Under the pieces are notes generated by a model. That model had not been told where the DNA came from and searched no databases. It saw nothing but the letters and a program-made list of their open reading frames with translations. Positions 27,012 to 35,136 of a DNA stretch of 64,000 bases are shown in pieces. Position 1 is the first letter of the stretch; every line of letters begins with the position of its first letter. The DNA is from JAIVJM01 sp963816985 (GTDB lineage: Bacteria; Acidobacteriota; Blastocatellia; Pyrinomonadales; Pyrinomonadaceae): positions 930,001 to 994,000 of the forward strand of contig CAWFMF010000004.1 in the NCBI GenBank assembly GCA_963816985.1, in the 5' to 3' direction. The position numbers and the translations under genes were made by a program.

Positions 27012-27103
27012 ACTCGCCGCCGAATCGTGCTAATCTGGCGGCTCCGTTCCCGGCGGCAGAAGTTCTTAAAAACTCTCATCCCACAAACGAGGTGTGAACG
27101 CCT

Positions 27104-28474
27104 ATGCGACGCACATGCAGGACGGCCCTCGGCTTCGTCTTCTCAATCTTTTTCTGTCTCTCGTTCGCGACGGACGCCTCCGCGCAAGCTGCGTTCGACA
27201 AGGCCGAGTTCGCCGCCCGCCGCGCGAAAATCTTCGAGCAGATGGCCGACGGCGTCGGTGTCGTCTTCGCCGACGAGCAGCACGTCCACGCGGTCAAGTT
27301 CCGGCAGGCCCCGGACTTCTTTTACCTCACCGGCGTCGAGGAGCCGGGCGCGGTGCTCCTCCTCGTCGGCGCGCGGAAGCAGGCCATCCTCTTCGCGCAC
27401 AAGCGGCCCGATTGGAAGGTCAACGTCGAGGGGCCGGGCGTGCTCAACGAGGAGAAGCCCGCCGAGCGTTACGGCCTGCCCGTGATGCCGATGGAAGACT
27501 TTCTCCGCATGCTCCACTTCACCTCGAAGAACGCGAGCGCGCGGAAACTCTACGTCCCTCTGACCGCGCCCGACACGCTCCAACACGGGCGCGGCGAGCA
27601 GGAGGTGCACGAGACGACGCTCGCCGCCAACACGCTCTTCCGCTACACGCCCCTCGTCAAACAGGCCGTCGCGCGCCTCCACGAGCTGCACCCGCACCTC
27701 GCGCTCTCCGACATCAACCCTCTGCTCGACCGCTTGCGCTGGGTCAAGACGCCTTACGAGATAGAGCGGATGCGCCGGTCGGGCCGCATCGGGGCCGAAG
27801 GCGTCAAGGCCGCGATGCGCGGGACGCGGCCCGGCATGTTCGAGTACGAGGTAGAGGCCGCCGCCCGCTTCGTCTATACGAAGATGGGCGCGCGCGGCGA
27901 CGCCTTCACGCCCATCGTCGCGTCGGGGCCGAACACCGTCACTTGGCACTACCAGAAGAACAACCGGCAGATGCAGGCGGGCGACGTTGTGCTGATGGAC
28001 TACGGCGCGGACTTCGACTACTACACTTCGGACATCACTCGCACGTGGCCCGTCGGCGGGACGTTCACCGACGAGCAGTTGAAGATGTACCGCTGCATCC
28101 TCGAAGCCCGTGACGCCATCATCAAGGCGATGAAGCCGGGCGTGACCATCAAGCAGATGCAGGACGTAGCCGAAGAGGTCTACACCCGGCACGGCTTCCG
28201 CCAGCAGTTCATGGAACTCGGTCGCTACGTCGGCCACCCCGTCGGCCTCTCCGTCCACGACGTGGGCGGCGAAGACCCTTCGACGCCGCTCGCCCCCGGC
28301 GTCGTCTTCAACGTCGAGCCGCTCCTCGAATTCCGCGACCGCAAGATACACATGCGGCTCGAAGACAGCGTCCTCGTCACCCCGTCCGGCGCGGAGAACC
28401 TGACCTCCGCCGTCCCCGCCGAAGTCGAGGCCGTCTACGCCCTCGTCAGACAGAAAGGCATCGGCGTCGAATGA
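27104..28474 (+). CDS. Exported Xaa-Pro aminopeptidase (M24B)
   Basis: 456 residues; ATG 27104 follows GAGGTGTGAACGCCT. The signal peptide is FVFSIFFCLSFATDASAQA. The N-terminal domain (AMP_N) is followed by the pita-bread catalytic domain with its five metal ligands in order: Asp in VLMDYGADFD, Asp in TSDITRTWP, His in GHPVGLSVHDVGG, Glu in FNVEPLLEF and Glu in MRLEDSVLV. It removes the first residue before proline. Position directly after a secreted amidohydrolase fits periplasmic peptide breakdown. The next 270 bases hold two hairpins. Confidence 0.92.
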   Translation: MRRTCRTALGFVFSIFFCLSFATDASAQAAFDKAEFAARRAKIFEQMADGVGVVFADEQHVHAVKFRQAPDFFYLTGVEEPGAVLLLVGARKQAILFAHKRPDWKVNVEGPGVLNEEKPAERYGLPVMPMEDFLRMLHFTSKNASARKLYVPLTAPDTLQHGRGEQEVHETTLAANTLFRYTPLVKQAVARLHELHPHLALSDINPLLDRLRWVKTPYEIERMRRSGRIGAEGVKAAMRGTRPGMFEYEVEAAARFVYTKMGARGDAFTPIVASGPNTVTWHYQKNNRQMQAGDVVLMDYGADFDYYTSDITRTWPVGGTFTDEQLKMYRCILEARDAIIKAMKPGVTIKQMQDVAEEVYTRHGFRQQFMELGRYVGHPVGLSVHDVGGEDPSTPLAPGVVFNVEPLLEFRDRKIHMRLEDSVLVTPSGAENLTSAVPAEVEAVYALVRQKGIGVE

Positions 28475-28480
28475 AGAACA

Positions 28481-28575
28481 GGTCAGAACCGCGAGCGGTA
28501 GCGAGCGGGTCTCGTTCCGGTGTGCGGGCCTCGTCTGGTCAACACACCCGCTCGCTACCGCTCGCGGTTCTGACT
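28481..28575. repeat. Heptad-unit palindromic repeat, family E, copy 1
   Basis: GTCAGAACCGCGAGCGGTAG on the left and its complement CTACCGCTCGCGGTTCTGAC on the right flank a loop with a GTGCGGGCC core. Steps of 7 bases (GTCAGAA CCGCGAG CGGTAGC GAGCGGG) are visible. It shares GGTAGCG with 55905-55980. It follows the aminopeptidase gene and may end its transcript. Confidence 0.8.
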
Positions 28576-28665
28576 GACTCGACACTGGAACGCCGCGCGC
28601 ATTAAGAGTTTCTTTGTGGTGTAACGTTAGCGAGTATCGCATTTCCTCTGTTGGTGAGAGTTGAG

Positions 28666-28689
28666 ACCCCCAGTCCGCGGACTGGGGGT
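28666..28689. other. Perfect 24-bp palindrome
   Basis: ACCCCCAGTCCG followed by its exact complement, with no loop, at 28666-28689, about 60 bases before the DUF5658 gene. It could be a protein-binding dyad or a hairpin in RNA. No T run is attached, so terminator activity is doubtful. Confidence 0.6.
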
Positions 28690-28749
28690 TCGCTCGTTTC
28701 AGGGGGAAAAAGTTTAACGGAGTTGGCCGCGAAGGGGACGAGAACCTCG

Positions 28750-29118
28750 ATGAGCATCCTGACCAAGAGCCTTCTGCTTTTCCTCCTCAACTGGCTGGAC
28801 GCGCAACTGACGATTGTGTGGGTGCGCGGCGGGTGGGCGACCGAAGGCAACGGGATTATGGCGCGGCTCTTAGACGCGGGCAACATGCCCTTCCTCTTCA
28901 CGAAACTCGCGGTCGGCGCGCTCGTCGCCTACACGCTCTTCCGCTTCTCGCACCTCACGCTGGCGCGGCGCGGCCTCCATTTCACGCTCGGCCTCTACCT
29001 CGCGCTCATGGTCGTCCACGCGGCGACGGGCGCTTCGGCCCTCGGCTGGCACCCGCCGGAGGCGGTCGTCGCCTTCGTCTCGAAGCTGCCGGACAACCTC
29101 CTCGGACTTTTTTCCTAA
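28750..29118 (+). CDS. DUF5658-type small membrane protein
   Basis: 122 residues from ATG 28750; the longer upstream frame has no ribosome site or conserved look. Three to four membrane helices: LLLFLLNWLDAQLTIVW, FLFTKLAVGALVAYTLFRF and FTLGLYLALMVVHAATGA. The pattern NWLDAQLT, EGNGIMARLL and FTKLAVG matches the DUF5658 family, whose function is unknown. It lies between the aminopeptidase and HtrA genes, with no overlap. Confidence 0.75.
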   Translation: MSILTKSLLLFLLNWLDAQLTIVWVRGGWATEGNGIMARLLDAGNMPFLFTKLAVGALVAYTLFRFSHLTLARRGLHFTLGLYLALMVVHAATGASALGWHPPEAVVAFVSKLPDNLLGLFS

Positions 29119-29351
29119 GCCCGACGCCCATCTACGGAACTTTCCCCGCCCCTCGCCCGAATCTCGGACGAACCGACTTCGCACGCGCTTTGTAGTAAAA
29201 TCTGACTCCCCGCACGCAGAGCTTGCCGGGGCCGCGCCGCGCAACGCGAGCCCGGCCCGGGGGCATCTCACAGACATCTTTTTTCGAGGGCTTCCGCAAG
29301 GCCCGCAGAAGTGTCTGAAAACGTTCTCTGACATCATCGGAAAGTAAAGCC

Positions 29352-30512
29352 ATGTATAGACTCACCGCACGTCAAATTCTCGGCATCGCGCTTTTATCCG
29401 CGCTCTTCGCCGCCGTCACGGTCGCGTGCTTCGACCGCTGGGGCGGGCGGCTCCAGCAGCCGACTTCCGCCTTCGAGGGCGAGGGCGCGCCCGCCGTCGC
29501 CGTGGCGGGCCTGACAGACCCTTCGGTCGCCACCGACGAGCGCAACAACATCGAGGTCTACAAGGCGATCTCGCCCGGCGTCATCTCCGTCAGCAGCCGT
29601 CGGAGCCCGCGCAGCTACTTCGATTCGGGCGGCGGCGGCTCCGGCTCCGGCTCGGTCATTGACGAGCAGGGCCACATCCTCACGAACAATCACGTCATCG
29701 AAGGCGCGGACACCTTGACCGTCAACTTCGGCGGCGACAAGACCTACCCGGCGCGCGTCATCGGGCAAGACCCGGACACAGACCTCGCCGTCATCAAAGT
29801 CGAGCAAGCGCCGCGCGAACTCCTGCGCGTCGTGCCTCTGGGCGACTCCGACAAGCTCGTCGTCGGGCAGAAGGTCTTAGCCATCGGCAACCCGTTCGGC
29901 CTCGACCGGACGTTGACGACCGGCGTCATCAGCGGGTTGCAAAGACCGATTCAGGCGCGCACGGGCCGCATCATCGAAGGGGCTTTGCAGACGGACGCCT
30001 CGATTAACCCCGGCAACTCCGGCGGGCCTTTGCTCGACTCTCAAGGGCGGATGATCGGCATCAACTCGCAAATCCTCTCGCCCGCCGGGGGCTCGGTCGG
30101 CGTCGGCTTCGCCGTCCCCGTCAACATCGCGCGGCGCATCGTGCCGCAGCTCATCCGCGACGGGCGCGTCGTGCGCCCCAAGCTCGGCGTCTACCCCATC
30201 AGCCTCAACGACGTGCGGGGCCTGCGCCTGCCCGTCAACGAAGGCATCCTGATTTACCAGCTCGACCCGAACGGCTCGGCGGCGGCGGCGGGACTGCGCG
30301 GCCTCAAGGAGACGGAGGGCGGCGATGTCGTCCTCGGCGACATCATCACCTCGATTGACGGCGAGAAGATAAACGACCAGAACGACCTCTTCCGCGTCCT
30401 CGACAAGCGGCAGTTCAACGAAGTCGTGCAGGTCGAAGTCTTCCGCGACGGGCAGCGCACGACCGTCCCCGTCCGACTCCTCCCCGAACGGCGCGGCGTG
30501 CTGCGAAGATAG
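29352..30512 (+). CDS. HtrA/DegP-like S1C serine protease with PDZ domain
   Basis: 386 residues. The N-terminal hydrophobic stretch (ILGIALLSALFAAVTVAC) is a signal anchor or lipoprotein-like signal. The trypsin-fold domain has the catalytic triad H114 (LTNNHVIEG), D144 (DPDTDLAVIKV) and S223 (INPGNSGGPLLDSQG). One PDZ domain covers about residues 275-375 (GILIYQLDPNGSAAAAGLRG, GDIITSIDGEKINDQ). DegS/HtrA enzymes degrade or sense misfolded envelope proteins. A Gly/Ser-rich run (GGGGSGSGS) before the catalytic His lies inside the domain. A strong terminator follows. Confidence 0.93.
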   Translation: MYRLTARQILGIALLSALFAAVTVACFDRWGGRLQQPTSAFEGEGAPAVAVAGLTDPSVATDERNNIEVYKAISPGVISVSSRRSPRSYFDSGGGGSGSGSVIDEQGHILTNNHVIEGADTLTVNFGGDKTYPARVIGQDPDTDLAVIKVEQAPRELLRVVPLGDSDKLVVGQKVLAIGNPFGLDRTLTTGVISGLQRPIQARTGRIIEGALQTDASINPGNSGGPLLDSQGRMIGINSQILSPAGGSVGVGFAVPVNIARRIVPQLIRDGRVVRPKLGVYPISLNDVRGLRLPVNEGILIYQLDPNGSAAAAGLRGLKETEGGDVVLGDIITSIDGEKINDQNDLFRVLDKRQFNEVVQVEVFRDGQRTTVPVRLLPERRGVLRR

Positions 30513-30546
30513 ACGGAGACTGGAAGGTTAGGGTCTTAAGGCTTTG

Positions 30547-30597
30547 GAGGCCGGGCCGCGTCGTTTGACTTTCGACGCCGCCCGGCCTCTAATTTTT
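30547..30597 (+). terminator. Rho-independent terminator after the HtrA gene
   Basis: GAGGCCGGGCCGCGTCG pairs with CGACGCCGCCCGGCCTC around the loop TTTGACTTT, followed by TAATTTTTT. It ends the protease transcript 35 bases after its stop. The GTG start of the zinc-ribbon gene lies directly after the T run, so that gene either has its own promoter inside the hairpin region or depends on read-through. Confidence 0.85.
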
Positions 30598-30599
30598 TC

Positions 30600-30854
30600 G
30601 TGCGCGAGACAGAACACTTCGTCAACGAGGGCTTCGGCTGGACGTGCAAGCATTGCCGCGAGACGACCGGCGACCCGCCCACGCCCCGCGAGGACCTCCT
30701 CCCACGCTTCTTCCGCGAAGGCGAGGCCGAAGAGCGCGAGACGCGTCTCTCAATCAACTCGCTGGCACGTTGGAAGGACGACTCGCACCGCACCCTCGTC
30801 TGCCCGCGCTGCGGCGTCGAAGAGGAATTAAAAGCCGTGAACCGTGACGGGTAA
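30600..30854 (+). CDS. Small double zinc-ribbon protein
   Basis: 84 residues from GTG 30600. Two Cys pairs, CKHC near residue 16 and CPRC near residue 70, make a zinc ribbon; the linker is acidic and Arg-rich (EGEAEERETRLSINSLARW). There is no signal. Its last residues (AVNRDG) and stop are encoded in the left arm of the repeat at 30831-30916, so the natural end is probably lost. No function is assigned, and the start, right after a terminator, is doubtful. Confidence 0.6.
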   Translation: MRETEHFVNEGFGWTCKHCRETTGDPPTPREDLLPRFFREGEAEERETRLSINSLARWKDDSHRTLVCPRCGVEEELKAVNRDG

Positions 30855-30916
30855 ACCGTGACAAGAAGGAACTGCTTCTCTCCTGTCACGGTTTACCTGT
30901 CACGGTTCACGGCTTT
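30831..30916. repeat. Heptad-unit palindromic repeat, family A, copy 3
   Basis: Left arm GCCGTGA ACCGTGA CGGGTAA ACCGTGA CA; right arm TGTCACG GTTTACC TGTCACG GTTCACG GCTTTT, then a duplicated TTCACGGCTTTT unit that holds the stop codon of the convergent gene at 30917. The loop is AGAAGGAACTGCTTCTCTC. The copy overlaps the ends of genes on both strands. Confidence 0.85.
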
Positions 30917-32333
30917 TCACGGCTTTTTCCTTCCCGAATACAGACCCGTAAAGACGTACTCGGCCTTGCCGTCGGGGCCGCGCACGAGGATGACGTCGTT
31001 CTCTAAGGCGTCGCCGAAGGAGAGGCGCGTCTCGCCGGTCTTCGTCAGAGCAGTTTCTTCGCCTTCCGCCTTGAGGTAGAGCCGCCCGTCCTTCGAGATA
31101 ATCTCCCACGTCTGCGGGCCGTTGACGTACTTGCCGACGAAGCCTGAGAGGTCTTCGGCGGTCAGCGCAAGCGGCTTCTTCGCGCCTTCGGTCGAAGCGG
31201 TTTCGGGCTCCTGCGGGAGGAAGAGTTCCTTCGCCTTCTCGGTCGTGCGGCGCAAGGTTTCGCCGCTGCGGTTCGTGAGGACGATGACGGCGAAGCCGTG
31301 CTCCGGGGCCATCTGAATCATCGAGCCGTAGCCTCGACTAAAACCGCCGTGCATCACGATCCGCACGCCCCTGTGCTTGAAGTTCAGGACGCCGTAGCCG
31401 TAATGCACCGACGGCTCGCCCGGCATCGAGACGTGCTCGCCCGAAAGCTTTGTGAAGAGCGAGGCGGGCAAAACCTGCGCGCCGTCGAGGCGTCCGCCCG
31501 ACATGAGCGCGATACAGAACCGCGAGAGGTCGTTCGCGTTCGAGAAGATTGAGCCGGCGGGCCACATCGCCACGTTGTTGAAGAAGGGGCGAATGACGAA
31601 GGGCTTGCCGTCCTGCACGTTGTGGCCGAGCGCGAGCGGGTGCGTCATCGCCGAGAGTGGCCGCAGCGTCGTCCGCGTCATGCCAAGCGGCTTGAAGAGT
31701 TGCTCCTCCATCACGTCCGCGTAAGGCTTGCCGCCCGCCTCCTCGACGACGTAGCCCGCGAGCCAGAAACCCGGACTTGAGTAGGAATAAATCTTCCCCG
31801 CGTCGGCGAAGAGCACGTCGTCCTTCCAGCCGCGCGCCATCGTCGAGAGCGCCGAGTCGTCGCTGCGAGACGAACGGCGCGGCGAAGTCGCCGACGCCCG
31901 CCGTGTTGCTCAGGAGTTGGTGCGCGGTGAGCTTCGACAACCTCGGCGCGAGCCCCTTCGCGTAGTCGCCGACGGGCGCGTCGAGCTTCATCTTGCCCTG
32001 CTCGGCGAGCGTGACGATGGCCGCGCCCGTGAACATCTTCGTCGTCGAGCCGAGGCGGAAGAGCGTGTCGGGCGTGATGGTCGAACCCGTCTCGACGTTC
32101 CCCGCCCCGAAGCCCTTACTGAAGACGACGCGCCCGCCGCTCACGACGGCGACCGCCGCGCCCGGCGTCTTCGTCTCCGTCAACTCTTCGCGGATGACCT
32201 TCTCAAGCTCCTCGAAGTTGACCTGCTTCGGCGGCTGTTGCGCCGGAGCGGAAACGGCGAAGAGACTGGCGAGCAGCAGTGAGAAGAGGCCGAGGCGGAG
32301 GGTGCGGCGGGTCAGAGTCTTTGAGAGATTCAT
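30917..32333 (-). CDS. Exported beta-lactamase-fold serine hydrolase (class C-like), with one frameshift
   Basis: About 470 codons from ATG 32333, which begins a signal peptide (LRLGLFSLLLASLFAVSAPA). The longer frame to 32546 is not conserved-looking. The catalytic S-x-x-K is STTK at 96-99, followed by HQLLSNTAGVGDFAA. Then the frame breaks near 31868 (one extra base), resuming DSALSTMARGW and the second motif region YSYSSPGFW, with HGGFSRGYGS as the third motif. These enzymes are esterases or D-amino peptidases more often than lactamases. Its stop lies in the duplicated unit at the edge of the repeat at 30831. A consensus error is possible. Confidence 0.85.
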
Positions 32334-32430
32334 GCGGCGTAAGGTAAACGTTTCTAAATTCGTCTGAAAAAATTTGTGACGGAAAGGACGCGGCGCGGGA
32401 CGAGCGGGCACGGCGGCGTGTTTGATTCGG

Positions 32431-33129
32431 TCAACCCGCGCCGAGCAGGCGGCGTAACTCCTTGATGCGCGTCTCCGGTGCGCCGTAGCGCGTGCGGTAG
32501 TCATCGAAGCTGCGCGCGATGGTTTCGAGCGCGGCGTCGCGGTCATAGACTTCGGCTATCTCGACGCGGCGCGGAGACTCCTGCGGCAGTTGCTTGTAAG
32601 TGAGGAAGTAGTGCTGAAGCCTTTCGACGAGCCCTTGCGGCGCTTCGGCGAGGTCTCTGATGTGACCGTAGGAGACATCCTTTTCGAGCACGGCGATAAT
32701 CTTGTCGTCGGCCTCGTTGCCGTCAATCATGCGGAGTCCGCCGATGGGCCGCGCGCGGACGAGGAAGCCCGCGTGCGCCGCCGGTCTTTCGGTCAGGACG
32801 CAGATGTCCATCGGGTCGCCGTCGCCGCGAATCGCTTCGACGCCGCCGACGCGCTCGCGGCACAACTCGCCGACGCGCTCGCCGCAGAAGGTCTGCGGGA
32901 TGAAGCCGTAGAGCGTCGGCGGGAAAGAGGAGAAGCGTTGCGGGCGGTCAATCTTGAGGTGGCCCGAAGTCTTATCAAGCTCGTACTTGACGGCGTCGGT
33001 CGGGACGATCTCGATGTAGGCGTTGACGACGCCGGGCGCGTCCGCGCCGGGCTCGACGCCGTGCCACGGGTGCGCCTGAAAAAGTATCGAGAGCAGGTCG
33101 TACAGCTCCTTGTCGTCGTCTTCGGGCAT
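32431..33129 (-). CDS. ppa: Inorganic pyrophosphatase, family I
   Basis: 232 residues, longer than the usual 175, like the eukaryote-type members. Splits pyrophosphate to two phosphates and so drives biosynthesis. The signature is GDGDPMDICVL, with further metal ligands in MIDGNEADDKIIAV and the family pattern VNAYIEIVPTDAVKYELDKTSG. It lies alone, with composite repeat copy 3 upstream. The start at 33129 gives a compact acidic N-terminus (MPEDDDKELYDLL). Confidence 0.92.
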   Translation of the reverse strand: MPEDDDKELYDLLSILFQAHPWHGVEPGADAPGVVNAYIEIVPTDAVKYELDKTSGHLKIDRPQRFSSFPPTLYGFIPQTFCGERVGELCRERVGGVEAIRGDGDPMDICVLTERPAAHAGFLVRARPIGGLRMIDGNEADDKIIAVLEKDVSYGHIRDLAEAPQGLVERLQHYFLTYKQLPQESPRRVEIAEVYDRDAALETIARSFDDYRTRYGAPETRIKELRRLLGAG

Positions 33130-33226
33130 CTCTTCTCCGGCTCCTCCCCTGTGCTAAAATTTCGACCGCGCCGACTTTCGTGGTTTCCCTGATTATGAGC
33201 GGCGCGGGGACTTCAGTTCAAGTAGT

Positions 33227-33436
33227 CAGTCCCCGAAGGGGACAAAGATAATAGCCGGGGGCAAGTGCGCAGCACGTCGCCCCCGGTAGCAAGCAGCAAA
33301 GTATTCCGACCCTGAAGGGGTCGCACCGCGAGCTTCGACCCTTTCAGGGTCGGGATAATTTCTTCGGCCATCCCGGGGGCGTCGCTCGCTGTCGCTCGCT
33401 TGCCCCCGGCTATTATCTTCCGCCCTTTCAGGGCGC
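33227..33436. repeat. Composite four-hairpin element, copy 3, diverged centre
   Basis: Same order as copies 1 and 2: GTCCCC-GAA-GGGGAC; GATAATAGCCGGGGGC with loop and GCCCCCGG; a central palindrome CCGACCCTGAAGGGGTCG with its partner, here imperfect (loop CACCGCGAGCTT); CCGGGGGC, loop, GCCCCCGGCTATTATC; CGCCC-TTTCA-GGGCG. It takes up most of the 345-base gap between the divergent ppa and membrane-protein genes, and the rest shows no clear feature besides the ppa promoter side. Confidence 0.85.
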
Positions 33437-33474
33437 AGGCAACTTACTTTTCCAGTACGCTCTGAAAGAAGTCC

Positions 33475-34569
33475 ATGTCAGCGACCACCAACACGACGAC
33501 CAGCCCCGTGACCGCCGAGCGCGGCGAGCGGGCGCGCGCTCTGTCGGTGCGTTGGATTATCGGCGCGCGCGACGACCTCGTGTGGTTCATCGGGTCGGTG
33601 GTGACGAGTTATTTGATGCTGGCGCTCTATGTCGGGGGCGTCGTGCCGCTCATCCCGATGGTCGTGGCGTGGGCGGTTTTGGTGGACGCGCCGCACGTCT
33701 TCGGCACGTTCTCGCGCACGTACTTCGACCGCGAGGAGCGTCGGGCGCGGAGGCGTCTGCTCTGGCTCTCTTTGCTCTTCTTCGCCATCGGGCCTTTGGC
33801 GGTGCTCGCGGGCGCGGGGTTCGTCTTCTTCTTCGTCGCGGCGCTGTGGGCCTACTACCACCTCGTCAAGCAGCACTACGGCTTCATGGTGCTCTACAAG
33901 AAGAAGAACGAAGACCTCGACGTGCGGGACAACGCGCTCGACCGGGCGTTCCTGCTGCTCGCCTTCTCGTACCCGTTCGTCGCCTTCGTGGCACGCGACG
34001 CGGAGGCGATGACGCGCGTGCCCTCCGTCCTGCACGGCATCATCGGGTTGTTGGAGACGGCGCTCCTCGTGGCGACCGCCGCCGCCGGTCTCGCGTGGTT
34101 CGCGCGGCAGGCGCAGAGGTGGATGAAGGGCCTGCCCTTGAACGTCCCGAAGTACCTTCTGTTCGCGGCGGCGATTCCGATGCACTGGGTCGTTCTGCTG
34201 ACGCCGATGCCGCATAAGCCCATCGCCATCGTCGCCATCCTGACCGTCTACCACAACCTCCAATATCACCGGCTCATCTGGTTCCACAACCAGAAATACA
34301 AGAAGGCCGAAGACCGCCGCGAGCGACACGGCGCGGCGGAACTCATCAGCCGCCGCGTGCTCTATTATGTCGCCTTCGGCGTCGTCTTCGGCATCGTCTA
34401 CCAAGTGCCGCGCCAATACGTCAATCACGGCGCAGACCCTGCGGCCTTCGCGACGCAGTTGGCCTCCGGGTTCCTCTGGGGCTACGCGCTCATCCACTAC
34501 TATCTGGACTCCAAAATCTGGCGCGTGCGCCGCGACCCCTCGGTAGGTCAGGCGCTCAAGATGAGTTAA
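33475..34569 (+). CDS. His-patterned multi-pass membrane protein of unknown function
   Basis: 364 residues with seven or eight membrane helices (VWFIGSVVTSYLMLALYVGG, LLWLSLLFFAIGPLAVLAG, GIIGLLETALLVATAAAGL, others). Conserved-looking histidines cluster as DAPHVFGTF, YYHLVKQHYG, YHNLQYHRLIWFHN and IHYYLDSKIWRVRRDP. Such arrays occur in membrane di-iron or heme enzymes and in carotenoid-cleaving Brp/Blh proteins, but the sequence is not enough to place it. The start ATG 33475 begins with a Thr/Ser-rich tail. It is followed by a strong terminator. Confidence 0.7.
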   Translation: MSATTNTTTSPVTAERGERARALSVRWIIGARDDLVWFIGSVVTSYLMLALYVGGVVPLIPMVVAWAVLVDAPHVFGTFSRTYFDREERRARRRLLWLSLLFFAIGPLAVLAGAGFVFFFVAALWAYYHLVKQHYGFMVLYKKKNEDLDVRDNALDRAFLLLAFSYPFVAFVARDAEAMTRVPSVLHGIIGLLETALLVATAAAGLAWFARQAQRWMKGLPLNVPKYLLFAAAIPMHWVVLLTPMPHKPIAIVAILTVYHNLQYHRLIWFHNQKYKKAEDRRERHGAAELISRRVLYYVAFGVVFGIVYQVPRQYVNHGADPAAFATQLASGFLWGYALIHYYLDSKIWRVRRDPSVGQALKMS

Positions 34570-34593
34570 GGCTTCGGCGAGTCTAGGACAAAG

Positions 34594-34632
34594 AAGAGGG
34601 CCGCGCGTTCTTTAAAGAACGCGTGGCCTTCT
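34594..34632. terminator. Bidirectional terminator between convergent genes
   Basis: AGGGCCGCGCGTTCT (left) pairs with AGAACGCGTGGCCTT (right), around TTAA. AAGA and TTCT tails give short A/T runs on each strand. It separates the His-patterned membrane protein and the minus-strand small gene at 34658. Confidence 0.75.
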
Positions 34633-34657
34633 CCGCTGAGTATGAAAGTGTGAACCC

Positions 34658-34957
34658 TTACTGGTTCTTCTGCTTGTTCGTGTCGGCCACGGACTTGAGC
34701 GCCTGGAAGGTCGGCGGCCAGAGGCCGACGAAGATCGCCGCCGACTTCTTGCCCGCGAAGAAGAGCGCGAGCGAGCCGCCGATGGACGCCAGCGTCAGGA
34801 TATGGAACAGGCTCACGCCCGTCGCCTGCTTGGTGGACTCGTCAACCGTGAGCAGTGCCGATTCCACCACGTCGTTGCTGTTGCTCGCCGTCATGGCGGT
34901 GTTCTCTTTACCAGTGCCGGTATTTCCCTGCGTGACCTTTGAAGCTGCTGTTGCCAT
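34658..34957 (-). CDS. Small single-pass membrane protein of unknown function
   Basis: 99 residues. A Ser/Thr/Asn-rich N-terminal half (TGTGKENTAMTASNSNDV) is followed by a transmembrane stretch VSLFHILTLASIGGSLALFFAG and then IFVGLWPPTFQALKSV. There is no signal-peptidase site, so it is probably membrane-anchored with the N-terminus outside or inside. It is in a row with the 43-residue protein and the SRPBCC protein on the same strand, so the three may form one operon. Confidence 0.65.
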   Translation of the reverse strand: MATAASKVTQGNTGTGKENTAMTASNSNDVVESALLTVDESTKQATGVSLFHILTLASIGGSLALFFAGKKSAAIFVGLWPPTFQALKSVADTNKQKNQ

Positions 34958-34989
34958 TGTTATTCCGTCTCCCTTCGCTCTCTAAAAAA

Positions 34990-35121
34990 TTAATCGAGTT
35001 CCGACCCGGAATCCGCGCGTCCCTTGAGCAGTGCCACTCCGAAGAGGACGGCCAAAGAGAAGCCCGCGATGAGCAGGCCGCGCGTCCGATGCGTTTTGTT
35101 TCGAGTCGTTTTACCCGTCAT
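34990..35121 (-). CDS. 43-residue membrane peptide
   Basis: ATG at 35121, TAA at 34990-34992, too short for the usual cut-off. Ten basic or polar N-terminal residues (MTGKTTRNKTHRTR) lead to one hydrophobic helix, GLLIAGFSLAVLFGVALL, and a polar tail KGRADSGSELD: the typical layout of a single-pass small membrane protein. It lies 15 bases after the SRPBCC stop on the same strand. No strong ribosome site was seen, so translation could be coupled. Confidence 0.5.
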   Translation of the reverse strand: MTGKTTRNKTHRTRGLLIAGFSLAVLFGVALLKGRADSGSELD

Positions 35122-35136
35122 GCAGGTGAGACGTTG

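Noticed and set aside
30917..32333. True antibiotic-resistance beta-lactamase
   Set aside because: The S-x-x-K, YSS and HGG motifs define the wide class C-like fold that mostly contains esterases and peptidases. Resistance cannot be inferred, and the gene is frameshifted.
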